From: an uncultured Paracoccaceae bacterium
Lineage (GTDB): Bacteria > Pseudomonadota > Alphaproteobacteria > Rhodobacterales > Rhodobacteraceae
Reading direction: 5' to 3'
DNA length: 64,000 bases
NCBI GenBank assembly: GCA_947493745.1
Contig: CANLSM010000001.1
Span: 392,870-456,869 of the forward strand
The translations under genes were made by a program, and so were the position numbers. The notes below the pieces were generated by a model that did no database searches, was not told the origin of the DNA, and saw only the letters and a program-made list of their open reading frames with translations. Below are positions 36,447-46,261 of the stretch, piece by piece. Each line of letters opens with the position of its first letter. The first letter of the stretch is position 1.

Positions 36447-37429
36447 CCGGGGTCTCCGTATCGTTCCAGCGCCATAGCGAAGATATCGGCATCGACATTG
36501 CCGCCAGTGGCCACCGCTATGACTGCGTCGCCGCTCAGTTCCTGCCCGTGGAAGAGCGTTGCCGCCAATGCGGCCGCCCCGCCCGGCTCCAGCACGATCT
36601 TGAGCCGCAGAAAGGCGAGTGCCATGGCATGCAGACATTCCTCGTCAGTAACCGCCATGCCGGCACCGCAATGTCTTTGCAGGATGGGGAAGGTGATCTC
36701 GCCCGGTTCAGGTGTCAGGATGGCATCGCAGATGGAGCCGGAAGGGGCATTGTTGGGGACAGGCGATCCGGCGGCAAGCGAGCGTTTCACGTCGTCAAAA
36801 CCCTCGGGTTCCGCTGTTCTGACCTTGAGGCCCGGCGCTTGGTCGGCCAATGCCAGGGAGATGCCGCTGGTCAGCCCGCCACCGCCGCAACAGACCAGCA
36901 CCTCGCCTTCGGTCACGCCCGCATCGCGGACCTGCTCGGCGATCTCCAGCCCGACTGTTCCCTGCCCGGCAATAACCAATGGTTCGTCATAGGGGCGGAT
37001 GAGTGTCAGATTGCGCTCGGCCTGCAGAGCATCCCCCAGATGCTCACGGCTTTCACCGGCGGCGCGGTCGTAGAGGATGACCTCCGCGCCCAGCGCTTGC
37101 GTGTTCTCGATCTTCAGTCTTGGGGCATCCCTGGGCATGATGATGACCGAAGGACATCCATGCATCTTTGCGGCCAATGCGACCCCTTGCGCATGATTGC
37201 CCGACGAGAAGGCCAGAACCCCTTTCGCCCGAATGTCGGGATCAAGCGCAGACAGCGCCGAGAACGCCCCGCGAAACTTGAATGAGCCGGTATGTTGCAG
37301 GCACTCCGCCTTCACCAGAAGCCTGCGACCGGCGATCTCGTCAAGAAAGGGCGAGCTCAGAAGCGGCGTCTTGCGCACAACCGGCGCAAGTCTCGCCTGC
37401 GCGGCATGGATCATCTCGATGTTGCTCAT
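36443..37429 (-). CDS. PLP fold-II threonine/serine dehydratase-like enzyme
   Basis: 328 residues. The PLP lysine lies in GSFKFRGA (about residue 48), with SSGNHAQGVA for the substrate/phosphate site and the glycine-rich CCGGGGLTSG loop near 180. There is no C-terminal ACT regulatory domain, so it is the catabolic/short type: threonine dehydratase, serine racemase or hydroxyaspartate ammonia-lyase are all possible. The start overlaps the stop of the alpha/beta hydrolase (ATGA), and its own stop overlaps the EEP gene the same way. Confidence 0.87.
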   Translation of the reverse strand: MSNIEMIHAAQARLAPVVRKTPLLSSPFLDEIAGRRLLVKAECLQHTGSFKFRGAFSALSALDPDIRAKGVLAFSSGNHAQGVALAAKMHGCPSVIIMPRDAPRLKIENTQALGAEVILYDRAAGESREHLGDALQAERNLTLIRPYDEPLVIAGQGTVGLEIAEQVRDAGVTEGEVLVCCGGGGLTSGISLALADQAPGLKVRTAEPEGFDDVKRSLAAGSPVPNNAPSGSICDAILTPEPGEITFPILQRHCGAGMAVTDEECLHAMALAFLRLKIVLEPGGAAALAATLFHGQELSGDAVIAVATGGNVDADIFAMALERYGDPG

Positions 37430-38262
37430 GGTTTGGTCTGGTCCAGCAAAGCGTGAATGACAGCCAGACTTTCCGGCTCGTCCAGAAACGGCACATGACC
37501 ACGATCCGGGACAGTGCGCGCGATCATTTGGGGCATGCGCTCCTCCATCCGGTCCACAGTCCGGGCTGACAGCAGATCGGAATTTGCACCCCGCAAGACG
37601 CCGAGTGGCAGGCCCTCAAGGGCATCGAACAGGGGCCAGAGATCGGGGGCGGGCTGCGCAGATTGCGCAATCACCGCATCGCGCAGCGCCGGGTCATAGC
37701 GCAGGCCGATGCCGGTGGGTGTCTCCTCGAACCAGCGTTCCGCATGGGCGCGCCAGCGGTTGAGCGGCACGCCTGGAAACTCGGCGCTCATCGTCGTCTC
37801 AAGGGCCTTGGCAACATCATCATAGCTGTTGCCCTTGGGCGACACGCCCAGATACCCCATGATCCGATCAAGCCCGTCTGTCGCAAGCTCCGGCCCGATA
37901 TCGTTGAGAAGAACGCCTGCGAGCCGGGCTTTGGTCTCGGGGATTGAAGCCAGCACCATGGCGATCAGCCCGCCGCGCGATGTTCCAATGACCGTGACCT
38001 TGTTCAGCCCGAGGTGATCGAGCAGGCAGACCACGTCCCTCGCTTCGGTCGCTACCGAATAGGTCATGATGTCCTCGGACCAGTCCGATTTCCCGCGCCC
38101 CCGGCTGGTCAGCCGGATGAGGCGCACCGGGCGGTCAAGAGCTGCTGCAAGGTCATCGAAATCCGATCCGTTGCGGGTCAAACCGGGCAGGCAGAGCACC
38201 GGCTGGCCCTCTCCCTCATCGCTGAAATGCAGGTTCAACCCGTCGAAGGTCTTGAAAAACAT
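37426..38262 (-). CDS. Alpha/beta hydrolase
   Basis: 278 residues. Nucleophile elbow G-T-S-R-G-G (about residue 96), an oxyanion region near CLPGLTRNGSDF, and a C-terminal histidine in DRGHVPFLDEPE, so the Ser-Asp-His triad is plausible. No signal peptide. The substrate is not predictable. It lies in a tight leftward operon between the haloacid-dehalogenase-like gene and the dehydratase, with GGGAGG upstream of its start. Confidence 0.87.
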   Translation of the reverse strand: MFFKTFDGLNLHFSDEGEGQPVLCLPGLTRNGSDFDDLAAALDRPVRLIRLTSRGRGKSDWSEDIMTYSVATEARDVVCLLDHLGLNKVTVIGTSRGGLIAMVLASIPETKARLAGVLLNDIGPELATDGLDRIMGYLGVSPKGNSYDDVAKALETTMSAEFPGVPLNRWRAHAERWFEETPTGIGLRYDPALRDAVIAQSAQPAPDLWPLFDALEGLPLGVLRGANSDLLSARTVDRMEERMPQMIARTVPDRGHVPFLDEPESLAVIHALLDQTKP

Positions 38263-38266
38263 GTGC

Positions 38267-38953
38267 TCACAGCCTCCCGGCGAGGTCCGGCACGCCGGTC
38301 AGGTCGCTGGCGATATGCGCGGGCGTCCAAGGCAGGCGGTCCATCGGCACACCGCCACGATTGACCCAGAGTGTCTGGAAGCCGTAGCCGCTCGCCGCCG
38401 CCGCGTCCCAGCCGTTTGACGAGACGAACAGCACCTCGTCAGGCGCGCAATCAAACCGCTTTCCGACGAGATCATAGACGCGTCTGTGGGGCTTGAAGAC
38501 GCCCACATCCTCGACACTCAGAACCGCGTCCAGCAGCGCGGCGACGTCCGCACTTTCCACCGCCCCGTTCAGCATGTCGGGCGAGCCGTTCGACAGGATC
38601 GCGGTCCTGTAACCGTCGGCTTTCAACTGGCCCAGCATCTCGGGCACTTCTGGGTAGGCGGACAGTTCCCAATAGAGCGACAGCAGGCGTTCGCGCAGTT
38701 CAGGGTCCGTCAGACCCGCCTCTTCCAGCGCGAAGTCGAGACCGTCGCCCGTCACCGTCCAGAAATCCGTATGAGCGTCCACTACGGCGCGCAGCCATGT
38801 GTATTGCAACTGCTTCAGGCGCCAGGTCTCTGCAATCTGCCGCCATTTTGCAGCGAAGGCCTCCCGTCCGGGCTCAGCGGCGGCCTGTCTGGCGGCGGCG
38901 GCGACGTCAAAGAGCGTGCCATAGGCATCAAAGACACAAGCGGTGATCGGCAT
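38267..38953 (-). CDS. Haloacid dehalogenase, type II family
   Basis: 228 residues. HAD-superfamily motifs: nucleophile Asp in CVFDAYGTLFDV (D9), Ser/Thr in AILSNGSPDML, the lysine region in FKPHRRVYDL and VSSNGWDAAAA as motif IV. The SSNGWD form is typical of L-2-haloacid dehalogenases, which hydrolyse 2-halo acids; related phosphatases cannot be excluded. It heads the leftward operon and is divergent from the quinone oxidoreductase gene. Confidence 0.88.
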   Translation of the reverse strand: MPITACVFDAYGTLFDVAAAARQAAAEPGREAFAAKWRQIAETWRLKQLQYTWLRAVVDAHTDFWTVTGDGLDFALEEAGLTDPELRERLLSLYWELSAYPEVPEMLGQLKADGYRTAILSNGSPDMLNGAVESADVAALLDAVLSVEDVGVFKPHRRVYDLVGKRFDCAPDEVLFVSSNGWDAAAASGYGFQTLWVNRGGVPMDRLPWTPAHIASDLTGVPDLAGRL

Positions 38954-39073
38954 GATGATCCTCCTTCAGGCCAGCCTGTCACAGGGTCCGGGAACTTGCC
39001 ATATGCGTTTTGCTTGCAGCGTGGGCGGGAAACCTGTTTCGTGATCGCAAGCGAAATGCAAAGGGGCTTGAGG

Positions 39074-40048
39074 ATGACAAAGGCAGTTCAGTTTGAGGCG
39101 CATGGCGGGCCGGAAGTGTTGCAGATACGCGGGACTGATGTGGGCGATCCCGCCAAGGGAGAGATCCGCATCCGCCATGAAGCGGTCGGGCTGAACTTCA
39201 TCGACATCTACCAGCGTTCGGGACTCTACCCGATGCCATTGCCCTCTGGTTTGGGGTTGGAGGCCGCCGGTGTTGTCGAGGCGGTCGGCGAGGGCGTCAC
39301 CCATCTGAAACCGGGTGACCGCGCGGCCTATGCCTGCACTCCGGTCGGTGCCTATTCCGAGGCTCGTGTGATGCCTGCCGCACTTGTCTGCCCTTTGCCG
39401 GATGGCATTTCCACCGAGGATGCGGCGGCGATGATGCTTAAGGGATTGACCACGCATTACCTCTTTCGCCGCACCACGGATATTCCCAAGGGAAGCACTG
39501 TGCTGTTTCATGCAGCCGCCGGTGGGGTCGGCCTGATCGCCTGCCAATGGGCGCGCGCAGAAGGTATCACGCTAATCGGAACCGCCGGATCGGACGAGAA
39601 ATGCGCGCTGGCGCAGGAGCATGGCGCGGCGCATGTGATCAACTATCGGACCGAGGATTTTGCGGCCCGCGTGCGCGAGATCACCGATGGGCGCGGCGTC
39701 GATGTGGTGATGGACAGCGTTGGCAAGGATACATTCGAGGGATCACTCGACAGCCTTCGTCCGCTGGGCATGATGATCTCCTTCGGCAATGCCTCGGGTC
39801 CCGTGCCGCCGGTGGATATCGGGCAACTTGGCGCAAAGGGATCGCTGAAACTCACGCGGCCCACGCTCTTCACCCATCTCGCCGATCCGGCCACCGGTCA
39901 GCAGATGGCGCGTGAGTTGTTCGTCATGGTGACGGACGGTCACGTGAAAACCCGCATCGACCAGCGCTTTGCGCTTGAGGATGTGGCGGACGCCCACCGG
40001 GCGCTGGAGGCCCGCAAGACCACGGGCGCGACGATCCTGACGCTATAG
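39074..40048 (+). CDS. qor: NADPH:quinone oxidoreductase (zeta-crystallin-like MDR)
   Basis: 324 residues from ATG 39074. Zinc-free medium-chain reductase: GroES-like N-terminal half, then the NADPH site AAAGGVGLIACQWA (about residue 145). YQRSGLYPMPLPSGLGLEAAG is typical of the QOR group, which reduces quinones one electron at a time. Its stop overlaps that of fabI tail to tail by six bases. Longer upstream frames have no family features. Confidence 0.92.
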   Translation: MTKAVQFEAHGGPEVLQIRGTDVGDPAKGEIRIRHEAVGLNFIDIYQRSGLYPMPLPSGLGLEAAGVVEAVGEGVTHLKPGDRAAYACTPVGAYSEARVMPAALVCPLPDGISTEDAAAMMLKGLTTHYLFRRTTDIPKGSTVLFHAAAGGVGLIACQWARAEGITLIGTAGSDEKCALAQEHGAAHVINYRTEDFAARVREITDGRGVDVVMDSVGKDTFEGSLDSLRPLGMMISFGNASGPVPPVDIGQLGAKGSLKLTRPTLFTHLADPATGQQMARELFVMVTDGHVKTRIDQRFALEDVADAHRALEARKTTGATILTL

Positions 40049-40831
40049 GTTCTCGGGCTGCGCCATGCCGGTCACGTGGTATCCGCCATCGACGAAAATA
40101 CACTCGCCACTGGTGCAGGCACCAAGATCCGACAGAAGGTAGAGCGCGGTGCCACCCACCGCCTCCAGTGTGGCATTGGCCCTCAGCGGGGCATTGGCCT
40201 CGGTTGTCTTGTAGACCTTCCGCGCCCCGCCGATGGCGGCACCCGCCAGCGTGCGCATCGGTCCCGGACTGACGGCATTCACCCGTATTCCGTCGGGGCC
40301 GAGATCATTGGCGAGATAACGCACAGCGCTTTCAAGCGCCGCCTTGGCCACGCCCATGACATTGTAGTTCGGCGTCACCCGCTGAGAGCCGAGATAGGTC
40401 AGCGTGATGATCGAGCCGCCGTCGGCCATTAATTCGCTCGCCCGGCGTGTCACCTCGACCAGCGAATAACACGAGATATCAAGCGAGTTCAGGAAATTGG
40501 CGCGGCTTGTGTTTACAAACCGTCCCGTCAACTCGGATTTGTCCGAGAACGCGATTGCGTGGACGACAAAGTCGAGGCTTCCCCACTTCGATTTCAGGGT
40601 CTCGAAAACGGCGTCGAGCGAGGCTTCATCCTGCACATCCGCGGGGATCACCATGTCCGAGCCGATGCTTTCGGCCAGGGGGCGCACCCGCTGGCCGAAT
40701 GCCTCGCCCTGATAGGTGAAGGCCAGCTCCGCGCCATGTTCAGCAAGAACCCTGGAAATTCCCCAGGCGATGGACTTCTCGTTGGCGACGCCCATGACAA
40801 GGCCTCGCTTCCCGCGCATCAGTTCGCTCAT
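40043..40831 (-). CDS. fabI: Enoyl-[acyl-carrier-protein] reductase (NADH)
   Basis: 262 residues. Short-chain dehydrogenase of the FabI type: GLVMGVANEKSIAWGI at the N-terminus, the catalytic pair Y-x6-K in NYNVMGVAKAALE, and SPGPMRTLA in the substrate loop. Catalyses the last reduction of fatty acid elongation. It follows fabB by seven bases in the leftward fabA-fabB-fabI operon, the usual Rhodobacterales arrangement. Confidence 0.97.
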   Translation of the reverse strand: MSELMRGKRGLVMGVANEKSIAWGISRVLAEHGAELAFTYQGEAFGQRVRPLAESIGSDMVIPADVQDEASLDAVFETLKSKWGSLDFVVHAIAFSDKSELTGRFVNTSRANFLNSLDISCYSLVEVTRRASELMADGGSIITLTYLGSQRVTPNYNVMGVAKAALESAVRYLANDLGPDGIRVNAVSPGPMRTLAGAAIGGARKVYKTTEANAPLRANATLEAVGGTALYLLSDLGACTSGECIFVDGGYHVTGMAQPENL

Positions 40832-40838
40832 GACCGTG

Positions 40839-42065
40839 TTACCTCTCGTAACGGCTCATCGCCAAAGTTGCATTCGTGCCGCCAAACCCGAACGAGTTCG
40901 ACAGAACCGTATCAAGGCCCGCATTGTCCACACGGCTTGTCACGATCTCTTCAGGCTTCAGCGCCGGATCAAGCTCGGTCACATTGGCGCTCGCGGTCAT
41001 GAAGTCGTTTTTCATCATCAGCAGGCAGTAGATGGCTTCCTGCACACCCGTCGCGCCGAGGCTGTGGCCGGTCAGCGACTTGGTGGAACTGATCGGAGGG
41101 GTGGAGCCGTCGCCGAAGATCCGACGCACCGCCTCGACCTCGGAGACATCGCCGACCGGCGTCGAGGTGCCGTGCGAGTTGATGTAGCTCACCTTCCGGT
41201 CGCCAATGGTGCCAAGCGCCAGGCGCATGGCCCGCTCGCCACCCTCGCCCGAGGGTGCCACCATGTCATGCCCGTCAGAGGTCGCGCCATAACCGGTGAC
41301 CTCGGCATAGATCTTGGCACCACGTGCCTTGGCGTGCTCCAGTTCCTCCAGCACGACGACCCCGCCGCCGCCGGCGATCACGAAACCGTCGCGGGTCGCG
41401 TCATAGGCGCGGCTCGCCGTCTCGGGCGCATCGTTGTACTTGGAGCTCATCGCCCCCATTGCGTCGAACAGGCATGACAGCGTCCAGTCCAGTTCCTCGC
41501 CACCACCAGCGAAGACGATATCCTGCTTGTCGAACTGGATCTGCTCCACCCCGTTGCCGATGCAATGCGCAGATGTCGAGCAGGCAGACGTGATCGAATA
41601 GTTCACACCCTTGATCTTGAAGGGCGTCGCAAGACAGGCCGAGTTGGTCGAACTCATGCAGCGGGTCACCATGAAGGGGCCCATCCGCTTGGGGCTGCCC
41701 TTCTCGATCACGATGTTATGGGCCTGAAAGAAGTTCTTGGTGGACGGGCCGCCGGAGCCCATGACCAGGCCCGTGCGTTCGTTGGAGACATCGTTTTCCT
41801 CAAGCCCGGCATCGGCAATCGCCTGCTCCATCGCGATGAAGTTATAGGCGGCACCCTCTCCCATGAAACGCATGTTGCGCTTGTCGATATGTTCGGTCAC
41901 ATCGATCTTGGGCCGACCGTGGATCTGGCTGCGAAAACCGTGTTCCGCATAGTCGGGCGCAAACTCGATGCCCGATTTTCCCTCTCGCAGAGAGGCCGTG
42001 ACTTCCTGTGCATTGTTTCCGATGGATGAGACGATGCCCAGCCCTGTGACGACGACGCGACGCAT
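40839..42065 (-). CDS. fabB: 3-oxoacyl-[acyl-carrier-protein] synthase I
   Basis: 408 residues from ATG 42065, preceded by AAGGAGG; an in-frame TTG two codons earlier is not needed. KAS I condensing enzyme: nucleophile Cys in [13 protein letters not shown] (about residue 162), GTSTPVGD with the first active-site His, and [12 protein letters not shown] with the second. Needed for unsaturated fatty acid elongation together with FabA, which is directly upstream. Confidence 0.97.
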   Translation of the reverse strand: MRRVVVTGLGIVSSIGNNAQEVTASLREGKSGIEFAPDYAEHGFRSQIHGRPKIDVTEHIDKRNMRFMGEGAAYNFIAMEQAIADAGLEENDVSNERTGLVMGSGGPSTKNFFQAHNIVIEKGSPKRMGPFMVTRCMSSTNSACLATPFKIKGVNYSITSACSTSAHCIGNGVEQIQFDKQDIVFAGGGEELDWTLSCLFDAMGAMSSKYNDAPETASRAYDATRDGFVIAGGGGVVVLEELEHAKARGAKIYAEVTGYGATSDGHDMVAPSGEGGERAMRLALGTIGDRKVSYINSHGTSTPVGDVSEVEAVRRIFGDGSTPPISSTKSLTGHSLGATGVQEAIYCLLMMKNDFMTASANVTELDPALKPEEIVTSRVDNAGLDTVLSNSFGFGGTNATLAMSRYER

Positions 42066-42099
42066 CGGCAATCCTCCTTATGGTTTGAGGCGCTCGGGC

Positions 42100-42606
42100 C
42101 TATTCCTGAAACACACCGACACGCATGTCGGTTGCCGAATATATGGGTTCACCATCCGCCTTCATCACCCCATTGGCGATGCCAAGTTTCAGGCGGCGGT
42201 CTATAACACGTGTAAAATCAATATGATAAGTTACAAGTTTTATGTCTGGCGTGACCATCCCGGTGAATTTCACCTCACCCACACCCAGCGCACGACCCTT
42301 GCCCTGCATCCCGCGCCAGCCAAGGTTGAACCCGGTCAATTGCCACATGGCATCAAGGCCGAGACAGCCCGGCATCACCGGGTCACCCAGAAAATGACAC
42401 TCGAAGAACCAGAGGTCGGGCTTGATGTCAAATTCGGCGATCACATGACCCTTGCCATGCTCGCCGCCATCACCGGAAATTTCCGTTACACGATCCATCA
42501 TCAGCATCGGCGGGGCGGGCAGTTGCGGATTGCCCGGGCCGAACAACTCGCCGCGCGCGCATTGCATCAGCCCGTCATAGTCGAAGCTGGTTGGATGGTT
42601 CGTCAT
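42100..42606 (-). CDS. fabA: 3-hydroxydecanoyl-[acyl-carrier-protein] dehydratase/isomerase
   Basis: 168 residues from ATG 42606 with a GGGCAGGA ribosome site. Hot-dog-fold enzyme that dehydrates and isomerises at C10 to start unsaturated fatty acids. The catalytic His lies in [20 protein letters not shown] and the Asp follows in GLDAMW. First gene of the fabABI operon; divergent from irr. Confidence 0.97.
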   Translation of the reverse strand: MTNHPTSFDYDGLMQCARGELFGPGNPQLPAPPMLMMDRVTEISGDGGEHGKGHVIAEFDIKPDLWFFECHFLGDPVMPGCLGLDAMWQLTGFNLGWRGMQGKGRALGVGEVKFTGMVTPDIKLVTYHIDFTRVIDRRLKLGIANGVMKADGEPIYSATDMRVGVFQE

Positions 42607-42782
42607 ATGGTCCTGCCCTTGAATTATTGCGGTTTTTTTCCGGTTAACCCGTCCTAGCATCGCCTGCGCTTTGGGTGCAATAGGTTGACAGAATGCACCT
42701 GTGCCCGCACATAAGTGGGTAGGGACAGGGGAATGCCTCTAATATAGGTGCGATTCCGATCAGTAGAGATTTTGGCAGACCA

Positions 42783-43217
42783 ATGACAACTGATACAAAA
42801 AACCGGACACCGAAAGACCGCGCATCGGCGTGGCTGACCGGCGCCGGACTGCGTCCGACAAGGCAAAGACTGACGCTTGCGACGCTGCTGGTCGGTGACG
42901 GCAACAATCGCCATGTCACCGCCGAAAGCCTGCATGAGGCCACCCGCTCCGGTCCGGACTCGGTATCGCTTGCAACCGTCTACAACACGCTTCGCGCGTT
43001 TTGCGAGGCCGGGCTCATGACCGAGGTTACGGTGGACGGAAGCCGCTCCTATTTCGATACCCGCACGGATGATCATCCGCATTTCTTCTGGGAAGACGAT
43101 GGTGTGATCACGGATGCGCCCACCGACTCCGTGCGGATCGAGGCTCTGCCCCATGCACCCGAAGGCACCGAGATATCGAAGGTTGATGTCGTGATCCGGC
43201 TGCGCCGCACCCTCTAG
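42783..43217 (+). CDS. irr: Fur-family iron response regulator Irr
   Basis: 144 residues. Winged-helix Fur-fold protein (GLRPTRQRLTLATLL, SLATVYNTLRAFCEAGL). The C-terminal domain has the HxH-type motif DDHPHFFWEDDG, which in Irr binds heme and marks the group, and lacks the CxxC structural zinc cysteines of classical Fur. Irr controls heme and iron homeostasis in alphaproteobacteria. Divergence from fabA is a conserved neighbourhood in Rhodobacterales. A TTGACA hexamer at 42685-42690 is a possible -35 element for it, with no strong -10. Confidence 0.93.
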   Translation: MTTDTKNRTPKDRASAWLTGAGLRPTRQRLTLATLLVGDGNNRHVTAESLHEATRSGPDSVSLATVYNTLRAFCEAGLMTEVTVDGSRSYFDTRTDDHPHFFWEDDGVITDAPTDSVRIEALPHAPEGTEISKVDVVIRLRRTL

Positions 43218-43277
43218 GGCTCTATTCGACTTTCGTCCTGTTTCTCGGCGACAGGCTTGCAGCCTATCGTCCGGTCT

Positions 43278-45353
43278 ATGTTCCGGTGTCTCACGTTCCT
43301 TCTGCTGCTCTGCCTGTGGCTGCTTCCCATGGCACCGGGCCGCTCCGAGCCTCTGGATCACGCGCAACTGTCCGACCTTGTCATGCCGCCCTTTTCCGTC
43401 GGGGAGCCGATCAATGAAAACGGCGTCTGGCAGCTTCTGAATTCCGGCGGGGCGGAGGCGGGGTTCGTCTTTGAAACCGAACCTCTTGCTCCTTTGCCCG
43501 GCTTTTCGGGGGCTTCGATCAACATGCTTGTCACGCTTGATCTGGAGGGCCGTTTCGTCGATGTCCGCCTGATCAACCATAATGAGCCGATCTTTGTCTC
43601 TGGCCTTGGCGAGGCCCCGTTCCACAAGTTTTTCGAGCAGTATCGCGGGCATTCGATCTCGGACAGTCTGGTGGTCGGTGTGCCTTATGGTGATGGCGGC
43701 GATGCCTCTTCGCTGGTTTATCTCGACGGGGTGACCAAGGCGACAGCCAGCGTGCGGATCGCCCACGAGTCGGTGCTGGCAGCAACGCTGGCTGTTGCGC
43801 GTGAGAAGATGCAAGGCATCTCCTCCGGCCCGCCCGCGCATCCCGATCGCGACTATGACGAGGATCTGAGCTGGGACGATCTGGTTGCCGAAGGGCTGGC
43901 AACCCGGTTCACGGTCACCAACGAAGAGGTGCAGGAGGCTTTCATCGGCACGATCTGGGAGCGCGACGATCCCGACGCTCTGGACGATCCCGACGGTCTC
44001 TATCTCGATCTCTGGATTGTCGATCTTGGCCCTCCGGCGCTTGCCCGGGCCGCACTTGCGCCTGACAGCTACGATATTTTGCAGGAGTTCCTGACGATCT
44101 CCGACTTCGATGAGCCGATTTTGCTGATCGAGGCCGGACGACACGGGCTCGTCTCGGAGGAGTTCATCCGCAACACCGCGCCCGATCTGATCTCCGCCGA
44201 GCAGGACGGGTTGCCGGTTGCCATGCGCGACGCCGATCTTCTGGTCGAACTGGCTTCAGGCGTTCCGGACGGTGTCGCGATGATCCTGCGCACGGACCGC
44301 CGGTTGGGGTTCGATCCCACGCGGGACTGGACACTCATTATTCTTGCCACACGCGAACACGGCATGTTCCAGCCACAGATCGGCAGCCAGACCCTCAGCG
44401 TCACGCTCAAGACGGATGAGAGGTTTTTCATCCGGCCCGGGCAGGTCGTCACGCTGGCCCCCTGGCGGGAGGCGATCCTGAACCGACAGACCGATCTGAT
44501 CGTCCTTGGCGTGTTTCTGGCGGGTCTGTCGGCCCTGTTGCTGTTCGCAATGAACCGGCTTGCCGGGTTGGCCGCCTTCACCCCCGTACGGCTTGGCATT
44601 CTAGCCTTCATGACGGTCTTCGTGGGCTGGTGGGGGCAGGGCCAGTTGTCGATTGTCACGGTACTGGGGGTGATGCGCACGGCGGTCGAGGGGGCCAGTT
44701 TCGGTTTCCTCCTTTATGACCCGTTCTCGCTTCTGGTCTGGGCGGTCAGCATTCTGGGTCTGGTGCTTTGGGGGCGCGGGCTCTTTTGCGGCTGGCTTTG
44801 CCCGTTCGGGGCCTTGCAGGAGTTCGCGCATCACTTAGGCAAGCTGCTGCGCCTGCCGCAGATCGAGCCGTCCGAGGCCTGGGACCTGCGCCTGAAATGG
44901 CTGAAATATGTGCTGCTCGCCGGTCTGGTCGTGGTGACCTTCACGATCCCTTCTGCCGTAGACAAGGCCGCCGAGATCGAGCCCTTCAAGACCGCCATCA
45001 CTGTCTATTTCGTGCGCGAGTGGTACTATGTCGCCTATGCAGCAATCTGGCTGCTGCTTGGTATGGTGCTGTTCAAGGGCTTTTGCCGCTATGTCTGTCC
45101 CTTGGGAGCTGTGATGGCCATCGGCGGGCTTTTCCGCGGTCGGGACTGGATCGCGCGCCGGGCTGAATGTGGTTCGCCCTGTCAGCTCTGCAAGGTGCGA
45201 TGCAAATACGGGGCGATCGAGAAATCCGGCGAGATTGACTATTCAGAGTGTTTCGGTTGCCTGGACTGCGTGACCATCCATGACAGCGATACCCTGTGCG
45301 TCCCACGCGTCCTGACCGCAAAACACGGGCAGAACCCGTTGGAGGCCGCATGA
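43278..45353 (+). CDS. nosR: NosR/NirI-family membrane flavo-iron-sulfur protein
   Basis: 691 residues from ATG 43278; an upstream TTG is possible. A signal peptide/helix is followed by a periplasmic FMN-binding domain, with the flavinylation-type segment LDGVTKATAS (about residue 153), about six membrane helices, and two cytoplasmic CP motifs, CGWLCPFGA and CRYVCPLGA. The C-terminal ferredoxin-like clusters include CGSPCQLCKVRC and CFGCLDC. NosR is needed for nosZ expression and electron supply to N2O reductase. The stop overlaps the nosX start (ATGA). Unusually, nosZDFYL do not lie between nosR and nosX here. Confidence 0.9.
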   Translation: MFRCLTFLLLLCLWLLPMAPGRSEPLDHAQLSDLVMPPFSVGEPINENGVWQLLNSGGAEAGFVFETEPLAPLPGFSGASINMLVTLDLEGRFVDVRLINHNEPIFVSGLGEAPFHKFFEQYRGHSISDSLVVGVPYGDGGDASSLVYLDGVTKATASVRIAHESVLAATLAVAREKMQGISSGPPAHPDRDYDEDLSWDDLVAEGLATRFTVTNEEVQEAFIGTIWERDDPDALDDPDGLYLDLWIVDLGPPALARAALAPDSYDILQEFLTISDFDEPILLIEAGRHGLVSEEFIRNTAPDLISAEQDGLPVAMRDADLLVELASGVPDGVAMILRTDRRLGFDPTRDWTLIILATREHGMFQPQIGSQTLSVTLKTDERFFIRPGQVVTLAPWREAILNRQTDLIVLGVFLAGLSALLLFAMNRLAGLAAFTPVRLGILAFMTVFVGWWGQGQLSIVTVLGVMRTAVEGASFGFLLYDPFSLLVWAVSILGLVLWGRGLFCGWLCPFGALQEFAHHLGKLLRLPQIEPSEAWDLRLKWLKYVLLAGLVVVTFTIPSAVDKAAEIEPFKTAITVYFVREWYYVAYAAIWLLLGMVLFKGFCRYVCPLGAVMAIGGLFRGRDWIARRAECGSPCQLCKVRCKYGAIEKSGEIDYSECFGCLDCVTIHDSDTLCVPRVLTAKHGQNPLEAA

Positions 45354-46225
45354 AGCGCCGCCGTTTCCTTGCCATCTCCGCGGCCATGCTGGCGGCGCGC
45401 CCGGTTGCTGCGCGAACATTGCGCTGGAACGGCGTGGCGCTGGGTGCGGAGGTCGGCCTGACGCTGAAAGGCGACCCGGTGGCGGCGGAAGGCGCACTTG
45501 AGGGAACACGGGCGATCCTTGCGGAGGTTGAACGGTCATTCAGCCTCTATGATCCATCCTCGACATTGTCGGCCCTGAACCGAACGGGCCGTCTAGCCGC
45601 CACGCCTGATCTCATGGCGAAGCTCCTCGCGATCACCGATCAATTGCACGAGCAGACCGGGGGCGTGTTCGATCCTTCCGTTCAGTCCCGCTGGATGTCT
45701 CTTGCGCGCGGGCAGGCATTGAACCGCAATGCGCGCTGGACGGATATGCGCAGGCAGGGTGAGGCCATCCGTCTTGCGCCCGGTCAGACGCTGACGTTCA
45801 ACGGCATCGCCCAGGGCTTCGCAACCGATCTTGTCAGCGCGCATCTTCGCCGGAGCGGTTTTTCCGAAACGCTGGTCAATATCGGCGAGTTCCGGGCGGG
45901 CGAAGGGCAATGGCGCGTTGGTCTTGAGGACCCGCTTTTCGGGCATCTCGGGACACGGAGCCTCTCAAACCGGGCGATTGCGACCTCAAGTCCGGCTGCC
46001 CAGACAATCGGGGAAAGCGGTGTCCCGCATATCCTGCACCCCGGCGACCCCACTCTGAGGCCGCTTTGGTCCACGGTGAGTGTTGAAGCTCCGACCGCTG
46101 CGATTGCCGATGGGCTTTCGACGGCCATGTGTTTCATGACACGGGGCGAGATTACCGGTGCTCTGGCGGAGGGGTGTCGCGTCACGCTTGTCTCGGACAA
46201 CGGCGATGTGACGCGTATCGGGTAG
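45350..46225 (+). CDS. nosX: NosX, ApbE-family FAD:protein FMN transferase
   Basis: 291 residues from ATG 45350. A twin-arginine-like signal (KRRRFLAIS, then ARPVAA) sends it to the periplasm. The ApbE family is shown by FSLYDPSSTLSALN, GVFDPSVQSRW, TFNGIAQGFATDL and ADGLSTAMCF, the magnesium/FMN-site regions. ApbE proteins attach FMN covalently to a Thr of a partner; NosX is known to flavinylate NosR, and here it is translationally coupled to nosR. The pairing makes the assignment stronger than either gene alone. Confidence 0.9.
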   Translation: MKRRRFLAISAAMLAARPVAARTLRWNGVALGAEVGLTLKGDPVAAEGALEGTRAILAEVERSFSLYDPSSTLSALNRTGRLAATPDLMAKLLAITDQLHEQTGGVFDPSVQSRWMSLARGQALNRNARWTDMRRQGEAIRLAPGQTLTFNGIAQGFATDLVSAHLRRSGFSETLVNIGEFRAGEGQWRVGLEDPLFGHLGTRSLSNRAIATSSPAAQTIGESGVPHILHPGDPTLRPLWSTVSVEAPTAAIADGLSTAMCFMTRGEITGALAEGCRVTLVSDNGDVTRIG

Positions 46226-46226
46226 A

Positions 46227-46251
46227 CCCGGCACCCCATCTGGGCACCGGG
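46227..46251. terminator. Weak hairpin between convergent nosX and coxM
   Basis: CCCGG and CCGGG arms with a 2x2 internal loop and a short CCC/GGG inner stem fill the 36-base gap between the two stop codons. No T-run is present, so termination efficiency is doubtful. Confidence 0.35.
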
Positions 46252-46261
46252 CCGAATCGCA

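Noticed and set aside
42654..44144. 496-codon open frame on the - strand opposite irr and the start of nosR
   Set aside because: Crosses two genuine genes and their promoter region; no domain.
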